DNA of 36,072 bases from Saprospiraceae bacterium (GTDB lineage: Bacteria > Bacteroidota > Bacteroidia > Chitinophagales > Saprospiraceae): contig JAEUUT010000126.1 in the NCBI GenBank assembly GCA_016787415.1, positions 1 through 36,072 on the forward strand, in the 5' to 3' direction. Position numbers and translations under genes: made by a program. The notes under the pieces are model-generated. The model saw only the letters and a list, made by a program, of their open reading frames with translations. It did no database searches and had not been told where the DNA came from. Position 1 is the first letter of the stretch; each line of letters opens with the position of its first letter. Shown piece after piece: positions 17,416 to 25,678 of the stretch.

Positions 17416-18918
17416 ATGACAGGGCTTATTATAATTCTCTGCGTTATCCTGATTTCCATTGTATTGGTTCAAATCGGGAAAGTAATGGAACTCACCAGCC
17501 AGATCAAGGGTGAGCAGGAAGTACTGCGCGACAACAGCAAATGGAATGGCTGGCTTTCGCTCGTCTTTATGGTTGTTTTCCTGGTTGGGGTAGTCGTTTC
17601 TGCCTGGGCATATCGCAACGAAATGATGGGTTATGGCCCACACCAGTCCGCATCCGAGCATGGCAGCAAACTGGATAGCCTCTTCGCATGGACGCTGTTC
17701 TTCACGGGTATTGTATTTATCATTACCCATATCATGCTGTTCTGGTTTGCCTACAAATACCGTTGGCAGGCAGGCCGCAAGGCACAGTTCGTATCGCACG
17801 ACAACCGCCTGGAAATGATCTGGACGGCTATTCCTGCCGTCGTTATGACTTTCCTGGTGGTGCGCGGCCTGGATGCCTGGAATACGGTCATGGCCGACGT
17901 AAGGCCCGATGAAGATTACATCGAAATCGAGGCTACCGGACAGCAGTTCAACTGGGTTATTCGCTACCCGGGCCCTGATGGGAAACTCGGCACTAAAAAC
18001 TACAAACTCGTTACCGCCAACAACCAGATTGGTATGGACTTCACCGACCCAAAAGGTTGGGACGATGTGATGCCAGGTCAGGAGTTGCTGCTCCCGGTTG
18101 GCAAAAAAGTGCGGGTGCGTATCACCGCAAAGGATGTGCTGCACAACTTCTTTCTGCCGCATTTCCGTGTGAAAATGGACGCTATCCCGGGGCTGCCGAC
18201 GTATTTCGTATTTACACCGATTAAAACAACATCGGAGTACCGGAACGAACTGCGTAAGTATCCCGAGTACAATGTACCCGCCGATCCTGCCGATCCAACC
18301 GGGCCGAAACGTTGGGAAAAATTCGAATACGAACTGGCTTGCGCCGAACTCTGTGGAAAAGGCCACTACTCGATGAAGCGGATTTTCCGCGTGGTATCGC
18401 AGGAAGAGTTTGACGAATGGTACAAAAAACAGGAATCGTTCTATTTCACACAGATTCGCGACAAGGACGATGACCCGAACAAAGGGAAAACCCTGGATGT
18501 GGAAGTAGGCATGCGCGCCAAAGCCTTTAGCGAAAGTGTAAAAACCGCTGTAGAGTCGGCAGATGCCAATGCCAAAACGCTGACCCTCAAACACGTAAAC
18601 TTTGAAACGGGCTCCGCTGCGCTTACTGCCGACAGCCGTTATGAACTCGACAATCTGGTGACGGCCATGACGACTTATCCGTCGCTGGTAATCGAAGTAG
18701 CAGGACATACTGACAACGTCGGAGATCCGGCCACCAACCTGACTTTGTCGGGCCAGCGCGCCGCATCCGTTGCAAAATACCTCACAGACCGTGGCATTCC
18801 GGCCAGCCGCCTCCGCCCGCGCGGATACGGCGATACCAAGCCAGTGGCTGAAAACGACACAGAAGAAAACCGTGCCAAGAACCGCAGAACAGAATTCACG
18901 ATTTTGAGTTCTATATAA
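17416..18918 (+). CDS. coxB: CoxB: cytochrome c oxidase subunit II fused to an OmpA-type peptidoglycan-binding domain
   Basis: The 500-residue protein has four membrane segments (about 3-20, 44-66, 87-113, 131-155); the last two are the usual subunit II helices. The cupredoxin domain carries the CuA ligands: His243 in DVLHNFFLPH, then Cys309, Glu311, Cys313, His317 and Met320 in CAELCGKGHYSM. After residue 385 a full OmpA-like domain follows: VNFETGSAAL, GHTDNVGD, LSGQRAASVAKYL and RAKNRRTEF. Asp433 and Arg448 are 15 residues apart, like the pair that binds diaminopimelate in characterised OmpA domains. Both the CuA domain and this tail lie in the periplasm, so anchoring of the oxidase to the cell wall is plausible. 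No cytochrome c domain is fused, unlike caa3 oxidases. Confidence 0.95.
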   Translation: MTGLIIILCVILISIVLVQIGKVMELTSQIKGEQEVLRDNSKWNGWLSLVFMVVFLVGVVVSAWAYRNEMMGYGPHQSASEHGSKLDSLFAWTLFFTGIVFIITHIMLFWFAYKYRWQAGRKAQFVSHDNRLEMIWTAIPAVVMTFLVVRGLDAWNTVMADVRPDEDYIEIEATGQQFNWVIRYPGPDGKLGTKNYKLVTANNQIGMDFTDPKGWDDVMPGQELLLPVGKKVRVRITAKDVLHNFFLPHFRVKMDAIPGLPTYFVFTPIKTTSEYRNELRKYPEYNVPADPADPTGPKRWEKFEYELACAELCGKGHYSMKRIFRVVSQEEFDEWYKKQESFYFTQIRDKDDDPNKGKTLDVEVGMRAKAFSESVKTAVESADANAKTLTLKHVNFETGSAALTADSRYELDNLVTAMTTYPSLVIEVAGHTDNVGDPATNLTLSGQRAASVAKYLTDRGIPASRLRPRGYGDTKPVAENDTEENRAKNRRTEFTILSSI

Positions 18919-19019
18919 GCGGACGGGACTTTCCCTCTTGTCTATTGTAAATTTGCATTTTTGAAGAACACCTGACCCTACAAGGTTGTACAATTCAAAT
19001 CAATTTAAATCACCCGGAT

Positions 19020-20873
19020 ATGGCACAAGTAGTTACCGCCGTTGAAACACTGGAAGAACAGTACACCCAGGAACTGGGATACGATGATCATTTCCACGAC
19101 CATCACCACGGCGATAAATTTCAGTCAAATTTCCTGACGCATTACATTTTCAGTACTGACCACAAGATGATCTCGCGTCAGTTCCTGATTACCGGTATTT
19201 TCTGGGCATTTATGGGGGCGGCGATGTCAATCGTTTTCCGTCTTCAACTGGGCTTTCCGGAAGCGGATATGGCCTGGCTGAAGCCCATTCTTGGAAAATG
19301 GATTCAGGTAAATGACGCGGGTATCGGTAAACTCGATCCGGAGTTTTACTACTCGCTCGTTACCATGCACGGTACAATTCTGGTGTTCTTCGTACTGACA
19401 GCCGGTTTGAGCGGCACGTTCTCCAACTTGCTGATTCCGTTGCAGATCGGCGCCCGCGATATGGCGTCGCCCCTGCTGAACTGCTTCTCCTACTGGGCAT
19501 TCTTCCTGGCAGGTGTGGTGCTGTTCCTGTCGCTGTTCCTGAGTACAGGGCCATTCTCCGGAGGCTGGACGGCTTATCCACCCTTAAGCGCCTTACCCCA
19601 GGCTTCCGATGGATCGGGGGCCGGTATGACTATGTGGATTGTTGCCATGGCATTGTTCGTGGTATCTTCCCTGCTGGGTGGTATCAACTACATCACCACC
19701 ATCCTGAACCTGCGTACCAAAGGCATGAATATGTGGCGCATGCCACTGACGATGTGGGCGTTCTTCGTAACGGCCGTATTGGGCGTTCTGTCTTTCCCGG
19801 TATTGTTGTCGGGCGTTTTGCTGCTGATGTTCGACCGCAGCATGGGTACGTCTTTCTACCTGAGTGAAATCGTGGTAGGCGGCCAGATTCTCGACCGCGT
19901 AGGTGGTAGCCCGATCCTGTTCCAGCACTTGTTCTGGTTCCTGGGGCACCCGGAGGTGTATATCATCATTTTGCCTTCTATGGGTATCGTATCGGAGGTA
20001 CTTTCGGTACACGCTCGCAAACCGATCTTCGGCTACCGCGCAATGGTGTACTCTATCCTGGCTATCGGCTTCCTGTCGTTTATCGTTTGGGCGCACCACA
20101 TGTTTATGGCCGGTGTGAATCCGTTCATTTCCAACTTCTTCGTGATATTCACCCTGATTATCGCCGTTCCCTCGGCGGTAAAGGTATTCAACTGGATATC
20201 AACGGTTTATGGTTCCAACTTCCGTTTTAATTCGGCAAGTTTGTTCTCCGTAGGTTTTGTTTCGATGTTTATCTCTGGCGGTCTGACGGGTATCTTCCTT
20301 GGCAACTCTGCTATCGATATCCAGATGCACGACACGTACTTCGTAGTAGCGCACTTCCACATTGTAATGGGTATTGCTGCGTTCTTCGGTATGTTTGCCG
20401 GTATCTACCACTGGTTCCCGAAAATGTTTGGCCGTTTCATGAACGAAACGCTCGGAAAAATCCACTTCTGGGGTACTATGGTGGGCGCATACGCTATTTT
20501 CTGGCCGATGCACTACACAGGCATGGCCGGCGTACCACGCCGTTACTACAGCATCGAGAACTTCGAATCATTTAAGCACTTTACCGACCTGAACAAGTTC
20601 ATTACCGTGGCTGCCATTGTGGTGTTCTTCCTGCAGGTTCTGTTTATCATCAACTTCTTCTATTCCATTTTCAGCGGCCGCAAACTGACGGTTAAAAACC
20701 CATGGGGCGCCAATACGCTCGAATGGACGACACCGATCGAGGCTGGCCACGGCAACTGGCCGGGCAAACTGCCTTCGGTACAGCGCTGGGCTTACGACTA
20801 TGGCAAAAACGGAGAAGAGTTTATTCCGCAGTATGTTCCATTGCGGGAAGGAGAACACGACCACGGGCACTGA
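19020..20873 (+). CDS. coxA: CoxA: cytochrome c oxidase subunit I (A-type heme-copper oxidase)
   Basis: The 617-residue protein is the catalytic subunit, with twelve or more membrane helices. Visible motifs are MHGTILVFF (low-spin heme ligand), GHPEVYIIILPSMG with the CuB ligand His310, channel Glu312 and cross-linked Tyr314, the CuB histidine pair in VWAHHMFMAG, and HDTYFVVAHFHIVMG with the heme ligands. These make it an A1-type, proton-pumping oxidase. The N-terminus has a His-rich patch (DDHFHDHHHGDKF) and the C-terminus ends EHDHGH. The 101-base spacer after coxB holds a TAAATTTG box (18948-18955) without a clear -33 element. Confidence 0.97.
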   Translation: MAQVVTAVETLEEQYTQELGYDDHFHDHHHGDKFQSNFLTHYIFSTDHKMISRQFLITGIFWAFMGAAMSIVFRLQLGFPEADMAWLKPILGKWIQVNDAGIGKLDPEFYYSLVTMHGTILVFFVLTAGLSGTFSNLLIPLQIGARDMASPLLNCFSYWAFFLAGVVLFLSLFLSTGPFSGGWTAYPPLSALPQASDGSGAGMTMWIVAMALFVVSSLLGGINYITTILNLRTKGMNMWRMPLTMWAFFVTAVLGVLSFPVLLSGVLLLMFDRSMGTSFYLSEIVVGGQILDRVGGSPILFQHLFWFLGHPEVYIIILPSMGIVSEVLSVHARKPIFGYRAMVYSILAIGFLSFIVWAHHMFMAGVNPFISNFFVIFTLIIAVPSAVKVFNWISTVYGSNFRFNSASLFSVGFVSMFISGGLTGIFLGNSAIDIQMHDTYFVVAHFHIVMGIAAFFGMFAGIYHWFPKMFGRFMNETLGKIHFWGTMVGAYAIFWPMHYTGMAGVPRRYYSIENFESFKHFTDLNKFITVAAIVVFFLQVLFIINFFYSIFSGRKLTVKNPWGANTLEWTTPIEAGHGNWPGKLPSVQRWAYDYGKNGEEFIPQYVPLREGEHDHGH

Positions 20874-20894
20874 TCGGAAAAGTAGCAAACATAC

Positions 20895-21794
20895 ATGCGT
20901 CAAAATCAAGTAAAATCGGCCCAGGTATCGGGCGGCATGGGCCAGTCAATCAGGGACTTCGGTCTGCTGGTGAAGTTCAAATTGACCCTCCTGGTTCTTT
21001 TTTCCGCCGTGATGTCATATGCCATCGTTGGGAAAGGACAGGTAACCTGGGCAGGCATGATCCTGCTGACCCTGGGTGGTTTTTTTGTGACAGGTGCTGC
21101 CAATGCGCTGAACCAGGTGCTGGAGCGCGATTATGATCGTTTGATGGCTCGTACGGCCAATCGGCCCGTTGTGACGGGAAGAATGAGCGTTTCGACTGCG
21201 GTACTGAGTGCCGGATTAATGGCCTTGCTGGGAATTTCCCTGCTGTCGGTTTTTAACCCGCTGACAGGTTTTCTCGGCACGCTGTCGATGATGAGTTATG
21301 CATTTGTCTACACGCCGATGAAACGCACCACGCCGTTATCGGTACTGGTGGGCGCCATTCCGGGCGCTTTGCCGCTGATTATCGGATGTGTGGCGTATGA
21401 AGGATATATTTCATCGACAGCATTTATGCTGTTTACCTTGCAGTTCCTCTGGCAGTTTCCTCATTTTTGGGCAGTTGCCTGGGTTGCAGATGAAGACTAT
21501 AAAAAAGCGGGCTTTTACCTGCTGCCCTCCAAAAACGGTGAAAAAGACAAAACAACCGGTCTGTTGTCATTTGTTTTTTGCCTGTTGATGGTAGGAAATG
21601 CAACGGCAGGTTACTGGATGGGAGAAATAGGATTGGTGGCAATGCTAATACTCAATGCATTAAATCTGTATTGGGCCTGGTATTGCTGGAAACTTTTTAA
21701 AACCTGTTCGGGTGCGGCAGCCAGAAAGCAGATGTTTATTTCATTTATGCATCTTCCTCTTTCGCTGATCGTTATTTTGCTCGATCGATTATAA
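20895..21794 (+). CDS. ctaB: CtaB/CyoE: protoheme IX farnesyltransferase (heme O synthase)
   Basis: The 299-residue polytopic membrane protein belongs to the UbiA prenyltransferase family. It attaches farnesyl to heme B to make heme O, the precursor of heme A in the oxidase. The first prenyl-diphosphate/Mg site is NQVLERDYDRLMARTANRPV. The later part includes WQFPHFWAVAWVADEDYKKA, typical of heme O synthases. It follows coxA by 21 bases. Heme A synthase (CtaA), needed for the next step, is not in the window. Confidence 0.95.
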   Translation: MRQNQVKSAQVSGGMGQSIRDFGLLVKFKLTLLVLFSAVMSYAIVGKGQVTWAGMILLTLGGFFVTGAANALNQVLERDYDRLMARTANRPVVTGRMSVSTAVLSAGLMALLGISLLSVFNPLTGFLGTLSMMSYAFVYTPMKRTTPLSVLVGAIPGALPLIIGCVAYEGYISSTAFMLFTLQFLWQFPHFWAVAWVADEDYKKAGFYLLPSKNGEKDKTTGLLSFVFCLLMVGNATAGYWMGEIGLVAMLILNALNLYWAWYCWKLFKTCSGAAARKQMFISFMHLPLSLIVILLDRL

Positions 21795-21806
21795 ACTGAA
21801 AAAAAA

Positions 21807-22382
21807 ATGGGTGCAGTGACACCGGAATATAACCGGAGTAAAATACATCAACACAAGTTCGCCTTGTGGGTAGGAATCGGCAGCATCATCATGATGTTTG
21901 GCGCACTTACCAGCGCCTATATTGTACGCAGAAACTCAGGTAACTGGTTCGAGTTTAAAATACCCGACATCTTTTTCCTGAATACTGCCGTGATTGTGCT
22001 GAGCAGCGTTACGCTGCATTTGTCCTATCGCGCTTTTGTGAACGGCCTCGAAAAACGATACAAAGGATTTCTGGTGGCTACCTTTTTATTGGGTATCGCT
22101 TTCCTGATCCTTCAATATCAGGGTTGGCAGGCGCTGACGGCAATCGGCGCTACGTTTACAGCCAATCCGTCGAGTTCTTTTATGTTCGTGATCCCCGGTA
22201 TCCATGCAGCCCACGTACTCGGCGGGCTGGGTGCGCTGACGGTGGCTATGACACATGCATTTATTTTGCCGTACAAACCCACCCCGCGCAGGAAACTGCG
22301 TTTCGAACTGGTGGTGCAGTACTGGCATTTTGTGGATATTCTTTGGGTTTACCTGATTGTATTCTTCTTGTTGCAATCTTAA
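21807..22382 (+). CDS. coxC: CoxC: cytochrome c oxidase subunit III, short form
   Basis: The 191-residue protein has five hydrophobic segments. Subunit III hallmarks include IPGIHAAHVLGGLGAL and VVQYWHFVDILWVYLIVFF at the C-terminus. Subunit III stabilises the proton-pumping core and binds no redox cofactor. Five helices instead of seven is common for bacterial forms. It is followed by a second subunit III gene, a duplication also seen in other Bacteroidota cox clusters. Confidence 0.92.
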   Translation: MGAVTPEYNRSKIHQHKFALWVGIGSIIMMFGALTSAYIVRRNSGNWFEFKIPDIFFLNTAVIVLSSVTLHLSYRAFVNGLEKRYKGFLVATFLLGIAFLILQYQGWQALTAIGATFTANPSSSFMFVIPGIHAAHVLGGLGALTVAMTHAFILPYKPTPRRKLRFELVVQYWHFVDILWVYLIVFFLLQS

Positions 22383-22456
22383 AACTAATAACAACGCAAA
22401 CGACTTCGAGCCTTCACAAAAAGGGAAGTTTTCGAACTTAAAACTGTTTGACTATC

Positions 22457-23332
22457 ATGGCAGATACTTCTGTTACACACGCACACGAGACGCACGACGA
22501 GGTCAATGACGCCCAACTCTGGGAGGGTGGTACCCCGCCAATGCGTGCCAGTTACGGCAAATTGATGATGTGGTACTTTCTGGTATCCGACGCATTTACG
22601 TTCGCTGGATTCCTGATTGCTTATGGCGCCCTGCGCTTTAGTATGCCCACCTGGCCCGAGCCGGATTTCGTTTTTGCATCCTTCCCGTTTGTAAAAGCGC
22701 ACTGGCCGCTGGTATTCGTGACGGTGATGACCTTCATCCTTATTTTTAGTTCGGTAACGATGGTACGTGCCGTACAGGAAGGACATCGGGAAAATTCACG
22801 CGGGGTTGTATTCTGGATGTTTCTGACTATTCTGGGCGGCGCAAGTTTCCTCGGCTGTCAGGCATACGAATGGACGACGCTGATTGCTGCGGAGAATATG
22901 ACAGTTAGCCAAAACCCGTTTGGCCGTCATATTGCAGATGGCGTGTACCTCAATGCAGATGGCTCGGAAGCCAAAAACGATGATGGCTCGGCCAAAACGT
23001 TTAAAAACGGAGAAAGTTACCTACTTCACAAGCATGAAGGCAAGTTCGATGTTCCGACACTGCGCTATACTTCCGGCCCGTATGCCGGACAGACGGCACA
23101 GGCAGAATTCGGCCCCAAAGCATTCGGCGCCCTGTTCTTCTTCATCACAGGTTTCCACGGTTTCCACGTATTCTCCGGCGTATTATTTCTTACTATCATC
23201 ATGCTAAATGCTGCAGGCGGCTTGTATGCCTCGCGCAAAAACGGCTATGAAATGGTGGAAAAAATCGGTTTGTACTGGCACTTCGTAGACCTTGTATGGG
23301 TGTTCGTATTCCTCGTATTCTACCTGCTCTAA
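22457..23332 (+). CDS. Second cytochrome c oxidase subunit III, with a periplasmic-type insertion
   Basis: I start at the ATG at 22457; a TTG at 22448 is less likely. The 291-residue protein ends with the same signature as the previous gene (GLYWHFVDLVWVFVFLVFYLL) and has FITGFHGFHVFSGV before it. Between two helices lies a hydrophilic insertion of about 65 residues containing VYLNADGSEAKNDDGSAK and HKHEGK, absent from the short paralogue. The N-terminus is His-rich (THAHETHDE). The two paralogues may form a heterodimeric or alternative subunit III; the insertion could contact ACIII (inference). The spacer before the next gene has only a weak hairpin at 23336-23359. Confidence 0.9.
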   Translation: MADTSVTHAHETHDEVNDAQLWEGGTPPMRASYGKLMMWYFLVSDAFTFAGFLIAYGALRFSMPTWPEPDFVFASFPFVKAHWPLVFVTVMTFILIFSSVTMVRAVQEGHRENSRGVVFWMFLTILGGASFLGCQAYEWTTLIAAENMTVSQNPFGRHIADGVYLNADGSEAKNDDGSAKTFKNGESYLLHKHEGKFDVPTLRYTSGPYAGQTAQAEFGPKAFGALFFFITGFHGFHVFSGVLFLTIIMLNAAGGLYASRKNGYEMVEKIGLYWHFVDLVWVFVFLVFYLL

Positions 23333-23396
23333 ACGACAGTCGACTAGACACTGTTGACTGAAAACTTCTTTTTAAACTTACAACCGTTTTAGAAAA

Positions 23397-23831
23397 ATGG
23401 CTGGACATCAAACATATGAAGAACAAAAGGCTTTGGTATTTAAAGGCCTGATGCTGCTCGGCGCAATCACCATCGTTGAGGTATTTATAGCATTGCTGGC
23501 AAAAGGCCACATGATTCACGGCGTGGAATTCAAACACGGTTTCGGGCACTACCTGTACATGGCGCTGATGGTTGCCTTCTCGCTGTACAAGGCCTACTTT
23601 ATTGTGTTTTACTTCATGCACATGGCTTACGAAGTACGCGGACTGGTTTTGAGCGTTTTGCTGCCTACCACGCTGCTCATTTGGGCTATCATAGCCTTCT
23701 TCCAGGAAGGGGGCGCATGGGGAGCTCGCCGAGAATTGATTAAACAAAAAAATGAAGAAGTGGTGCAACCGGCCACCGGAGGCAAACCTACCGGTTATCT
23801 ATTGCCCGGCACGACATATTTTAAAGGCTAA
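23397..23831 (+). CDS. CoxD-like cytochrome c oxidase subunit IV family protein
   Basis: The 144-residue protein has three hydrophobic segments, as in the prokaryotic subunit IV family. Stretches such as LMLLGAITIVEVFIALLA and YMALMVAFSLYKAYFIVFYF with MHMAYE are typical of Bacteroidota members. It is a small structural subunit at the edge of the oxidase. It is the last gene before the terminator, so it probably closes the main operon. Confidence 0.88.
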   Translation: MAGHQTYEEQKALVFKGLMLLGAITIVEVFIALLAKGHMIHGVEFKHGFGHYLYMALMVAFSLYKAYFIVFYFMHMAYEVRGLVLSVLLPTTLLIWAIIAFFQEGGAWGARRELIKQKNEEVVQPATGGKPTGYLLPGTTYFKG

Positions 23832-23835
23832 ATAC

Positions 23836-23868
23836 AAAAAAGGCGGGCAACAAAACCCCGCCTTTTTT
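23836..23868 (+). terminator. Rho-independent terminator of the act-cox operon
   Basis: A GC-rich stem, GGCGGG with CCCGCC, is extended by A/T pairs (AAAAAA with TTTTTT) and has an eight- or nine-base loop. It starts a few bases after the coxD stop and ends in a T run. It should end transcription of the operon, with read-through possible into the assembly genes. Confidence 0.88.
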
Positions 23869-23890
23869 GTTGCTTACAGATTTCCATACC

Positions 23891-24532
23891 ATGAGTAATT
23901 CAGAGCAACCTGCCTCCAAATCACGAAAAATCGTGGTGGCATCCATTCTTTTTGTCATTCTGATCGCATTTCCTGCCGCCTCATACCTGTACATGCGCGA
24001 TGGGTTGAACTGGCGTAAACAAGCCGTTTCAGAACTCGGACAATATGGAAAAATCAGACCGGCTTTTCTCATACTTCCTGGCGGTGAACGCCAGAATCGC
24101 TTGGAAAGCAGTGTGGCCGTAATCCATATTTTTGGTAAAAACCCTGACTTGACACCGGCCAACAAAAAAATCATGGACGATGGCGAGCGGCTGTTTGGCC
24201 AGTTCGGACGGGTAGGAGAACAAATTCGCCCCGATTTTCGCCTCGGGATGATCGCAGAAGGCGGTACGGCTGAATTTGTTTCCTACAAACAAACGCTCCC
24301 TTCCGCTGATTTTGCCACCTGGGTGTGGACCGGCGCACTCGACGACTGGCGTGCCATCGTGGAATACGGTTATGGCCAATACTGCAAAAAAGAAGGTATT
24401 CAACCCGCAACGGAATATTACGCCCTCACGGATACCTCGGGCCAGATTCGCCGTTTTTATGATGCTATGGATGAAAAACAGGTGGGGCGGATGGTAGAAC
24501 ATATTGCCATGCTGCTGCCTGTAGTGAAGTGA
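23891..24532 (+). CDS. SCO1/SenC-like thioredoxin-fold protein lacking the copper-binding cysteines
   Basis: I choose the ATG at 23891 (MSNSEQPASK), 22 bases after the terminator. The 213-residue protein has one N-terminal membrane anchor (residues 12-33) and a periplasmic thioredoxin-like domain. The C-terminal part, TDTSGQIRRFYDAMDEK followed by an amphipathic helix, matches SCO proteins. The CxxxC copper site of true SCO1 is absent: the corresponding strand reads VAVIHIFGKNPDLTP, and the only cysteine is in GQYCKKEG. It cannot deliver copper in the standard way; a scaffold or sensor role in oxidase assembly is possible. The family call rests on pattern similarity and context. Confidence 0.7.
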   Translation: MSNSEQPASKSRKIVVASILFVILIAFPAASYLYMRDGLNWRKQAVSELGQYGKIRPAFLILPGGERQNRLESSVAVIHIFGKNPDLTPANKKIMDDGERLFGQFGRVGEQIRPDFRLGMIAEGGTAEFVSYKQTLPSADFATWVWTGALDDWRAIVEYGYGQYCKKEGIQPATEYYALTDTSGQIRRFYDAMDEKQVGRMVEHIAMLLPVVK

Positions 24533-24565
24533 TAGCAAATTCCCTCAAGCAAATTTAGAATTGAT

Positions 24566-25102
24566 ATGTCGGATATTTCTACCAATTACAGCCAGGAAAA
24601 AAAACTGAACCTGATCGCTTACGTCGTTTCGGCAGTTGTTTTATTGCTGGTCGGACTCATGCGCAGGGTAAAAATCGACCTGGGCATTGATTTCCATTTC
24701 CTGCCGCCCTTGCATGCTACTTTGAACGCAATTACTGCGGTGATCTTGTTGCTGGCTTTTTACTACATCAAAAACAAGCAGGTAGAGCAACACCGCAAAG
24801 CCATTTATGCAGCCATGGCGTGTTCTGCGTTGTTTTTGCTGTCGTACGTGCTCTACCATTTCACGACGCCTGAAACCAGGTACGGCGGCACAGGCATAAT
24901 GCGTACCCTGTATTTCTTTTTATTGATTACCCACGTGATACTAGCAGCCGTAACACTGCCCCTGGTATTACTTACCTTTAACCGTGCATACACCAACCAG
25001 TATGATCGCCACCGAAAAATGGCGCGCTGGGTGTTTCCATTGTGGTTGTATGTGGCAGTGACAGGCCCGATTTGCTACCTCATGCTGCGTCCATATTATT
25101 AA
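24566..25102 (+). CDS. DUF420 membrane protein (CtaM-like oxidase assembly factor)
   Basis: The 178-residue protein has five hydrophobic segments and matches DUF420. Conserved-looking histidines occur in LPPLHATLN, LYHFTTPE and LITHVILA, which could bind heme or metal. A DUF420 protein (CtaM) is needed for aa3 oxidase activity in Gram-positive bacteria, and the gene is often next to cox genes in Bacteroidota. It starts 33 bases after the SCO-like gene and is probably co-transcribed with it. Confidence 0.85.
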   Translation: MSDISTNYSQEKKLNLIAYVVSAVVLLLVGLMRRVKIDLGIDFHFLPPLHATLNAITAVILLLAFYYIKNKQVEQHRKAIYAAMACSALFLLSYVLYHFTTPETRYGGTGIMRTLYFFLLITHVILAAVTLPLVLLTFNRAYTNQYDRHRKMARWVFPLWLYVAVTGPICYLMLRPYY

Positions 25103-25125
25103 CTGGCAGATTCAACACATTCATC

Positions 25126-25410
25126 ATGGGAAATAAGACAACCAAAATTGTGGTTCTTGTCGGACTGCTGCTGCTGCTGGCAGCAGCCATCGACCCTCTT
25201 GCTGCTCAATGCGCCATGTGCAAGGCTGCGGCAGAATCCAATATCAAAACCGGCGGCGGCGACCCCAGAGGGCTGAATGCCGGTATCCTCTACATGCTGT
25301 TGCTTCCGTATCTTTTGGTCGGCAGCATCGGTGTCTGGTGGTGGCGCAACCGCCGCAAAGAAAACCAGCAGGTAACCGAACTTACGGATAAAGATTTCGT
25401 GCAGGAATAA
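25126..25410 (+). CDS. Small exported CXXC membrane protein of the cox neighbourhood
   Basis: The ATG at 25126 gives a 94-residue product with a signal sequence (about residues 1-26, ending LAAQ), directly followed by CAMC in QCAMCKAAAES, then a membrane helix (about 55-75) and a short charged tail. The CXXC at the mature N-terminus would face the periplasm and could bind metal or act in thiol exchange. Small proteins like this occur after DUF420 genes in related genomes as far as I recall. Function unknown; an assembly role is suggested by location only. Confidence 0.72.
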   Translation: MGNKTTKIVVLVGLLLLLAAAIDPLAAQCAMCKAAAESNIKTGGGDPRGLNAGILYMLLLPYLLVGSIGVWWWRNRRKENQQVTELTDKDFVQE

Positions 25411-25560
25411 CCTTTTCCTGTTGAAAGGTTGATTCGGACAAGGCGCCACAGGTACTGGCGACCCATCACCACCCGAATGATCTTTCTGATTGTACCATTT
25501 TTCAATGACATGAAACATCCCGAATTTTGGTCAATGCCAGGGTTCGGGATTGTGTTTTTT

Positions 25561-25623
25561 GTAAAGTAATTACCCGCAGAATTCTGCGGGTAAATCTGCG
25601 AGTTCTGCGGGAAATTACTTTAC
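25561..25623. repeat. Palindromic repeat with 20-bp arms (same family as 28467-28615)
   Basis: The left arm 25561-25580 (GTAAAGTAATTACCCGCAGA) pairs with 25604-25623, one mismatch. Inside is CTGCGGGTAAATCTGCGAG, also found in the large palindrome at 28467-28615. The 268-base gap between flanking genes (25411-25678) holds no convincing ORF apart from this. Confidence 0.85.
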
Positions 25624-25678
25624 GGAAAATAACGCTGTTGAAATTAACCTAACCACTCTTAGAGCAAGTTCCGACATT

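Noticed and set aside
18948..18955. TAAATTTG box before coxA as an internal promoter
   Set aside because: No -33 element at the right distance; the gene can be transcribed from the operon.
17413..18993. 526-residue minus-strand frame opposite coxB
   Set aside because: Complement of coxB; long only because of the codon bias of the real gene.
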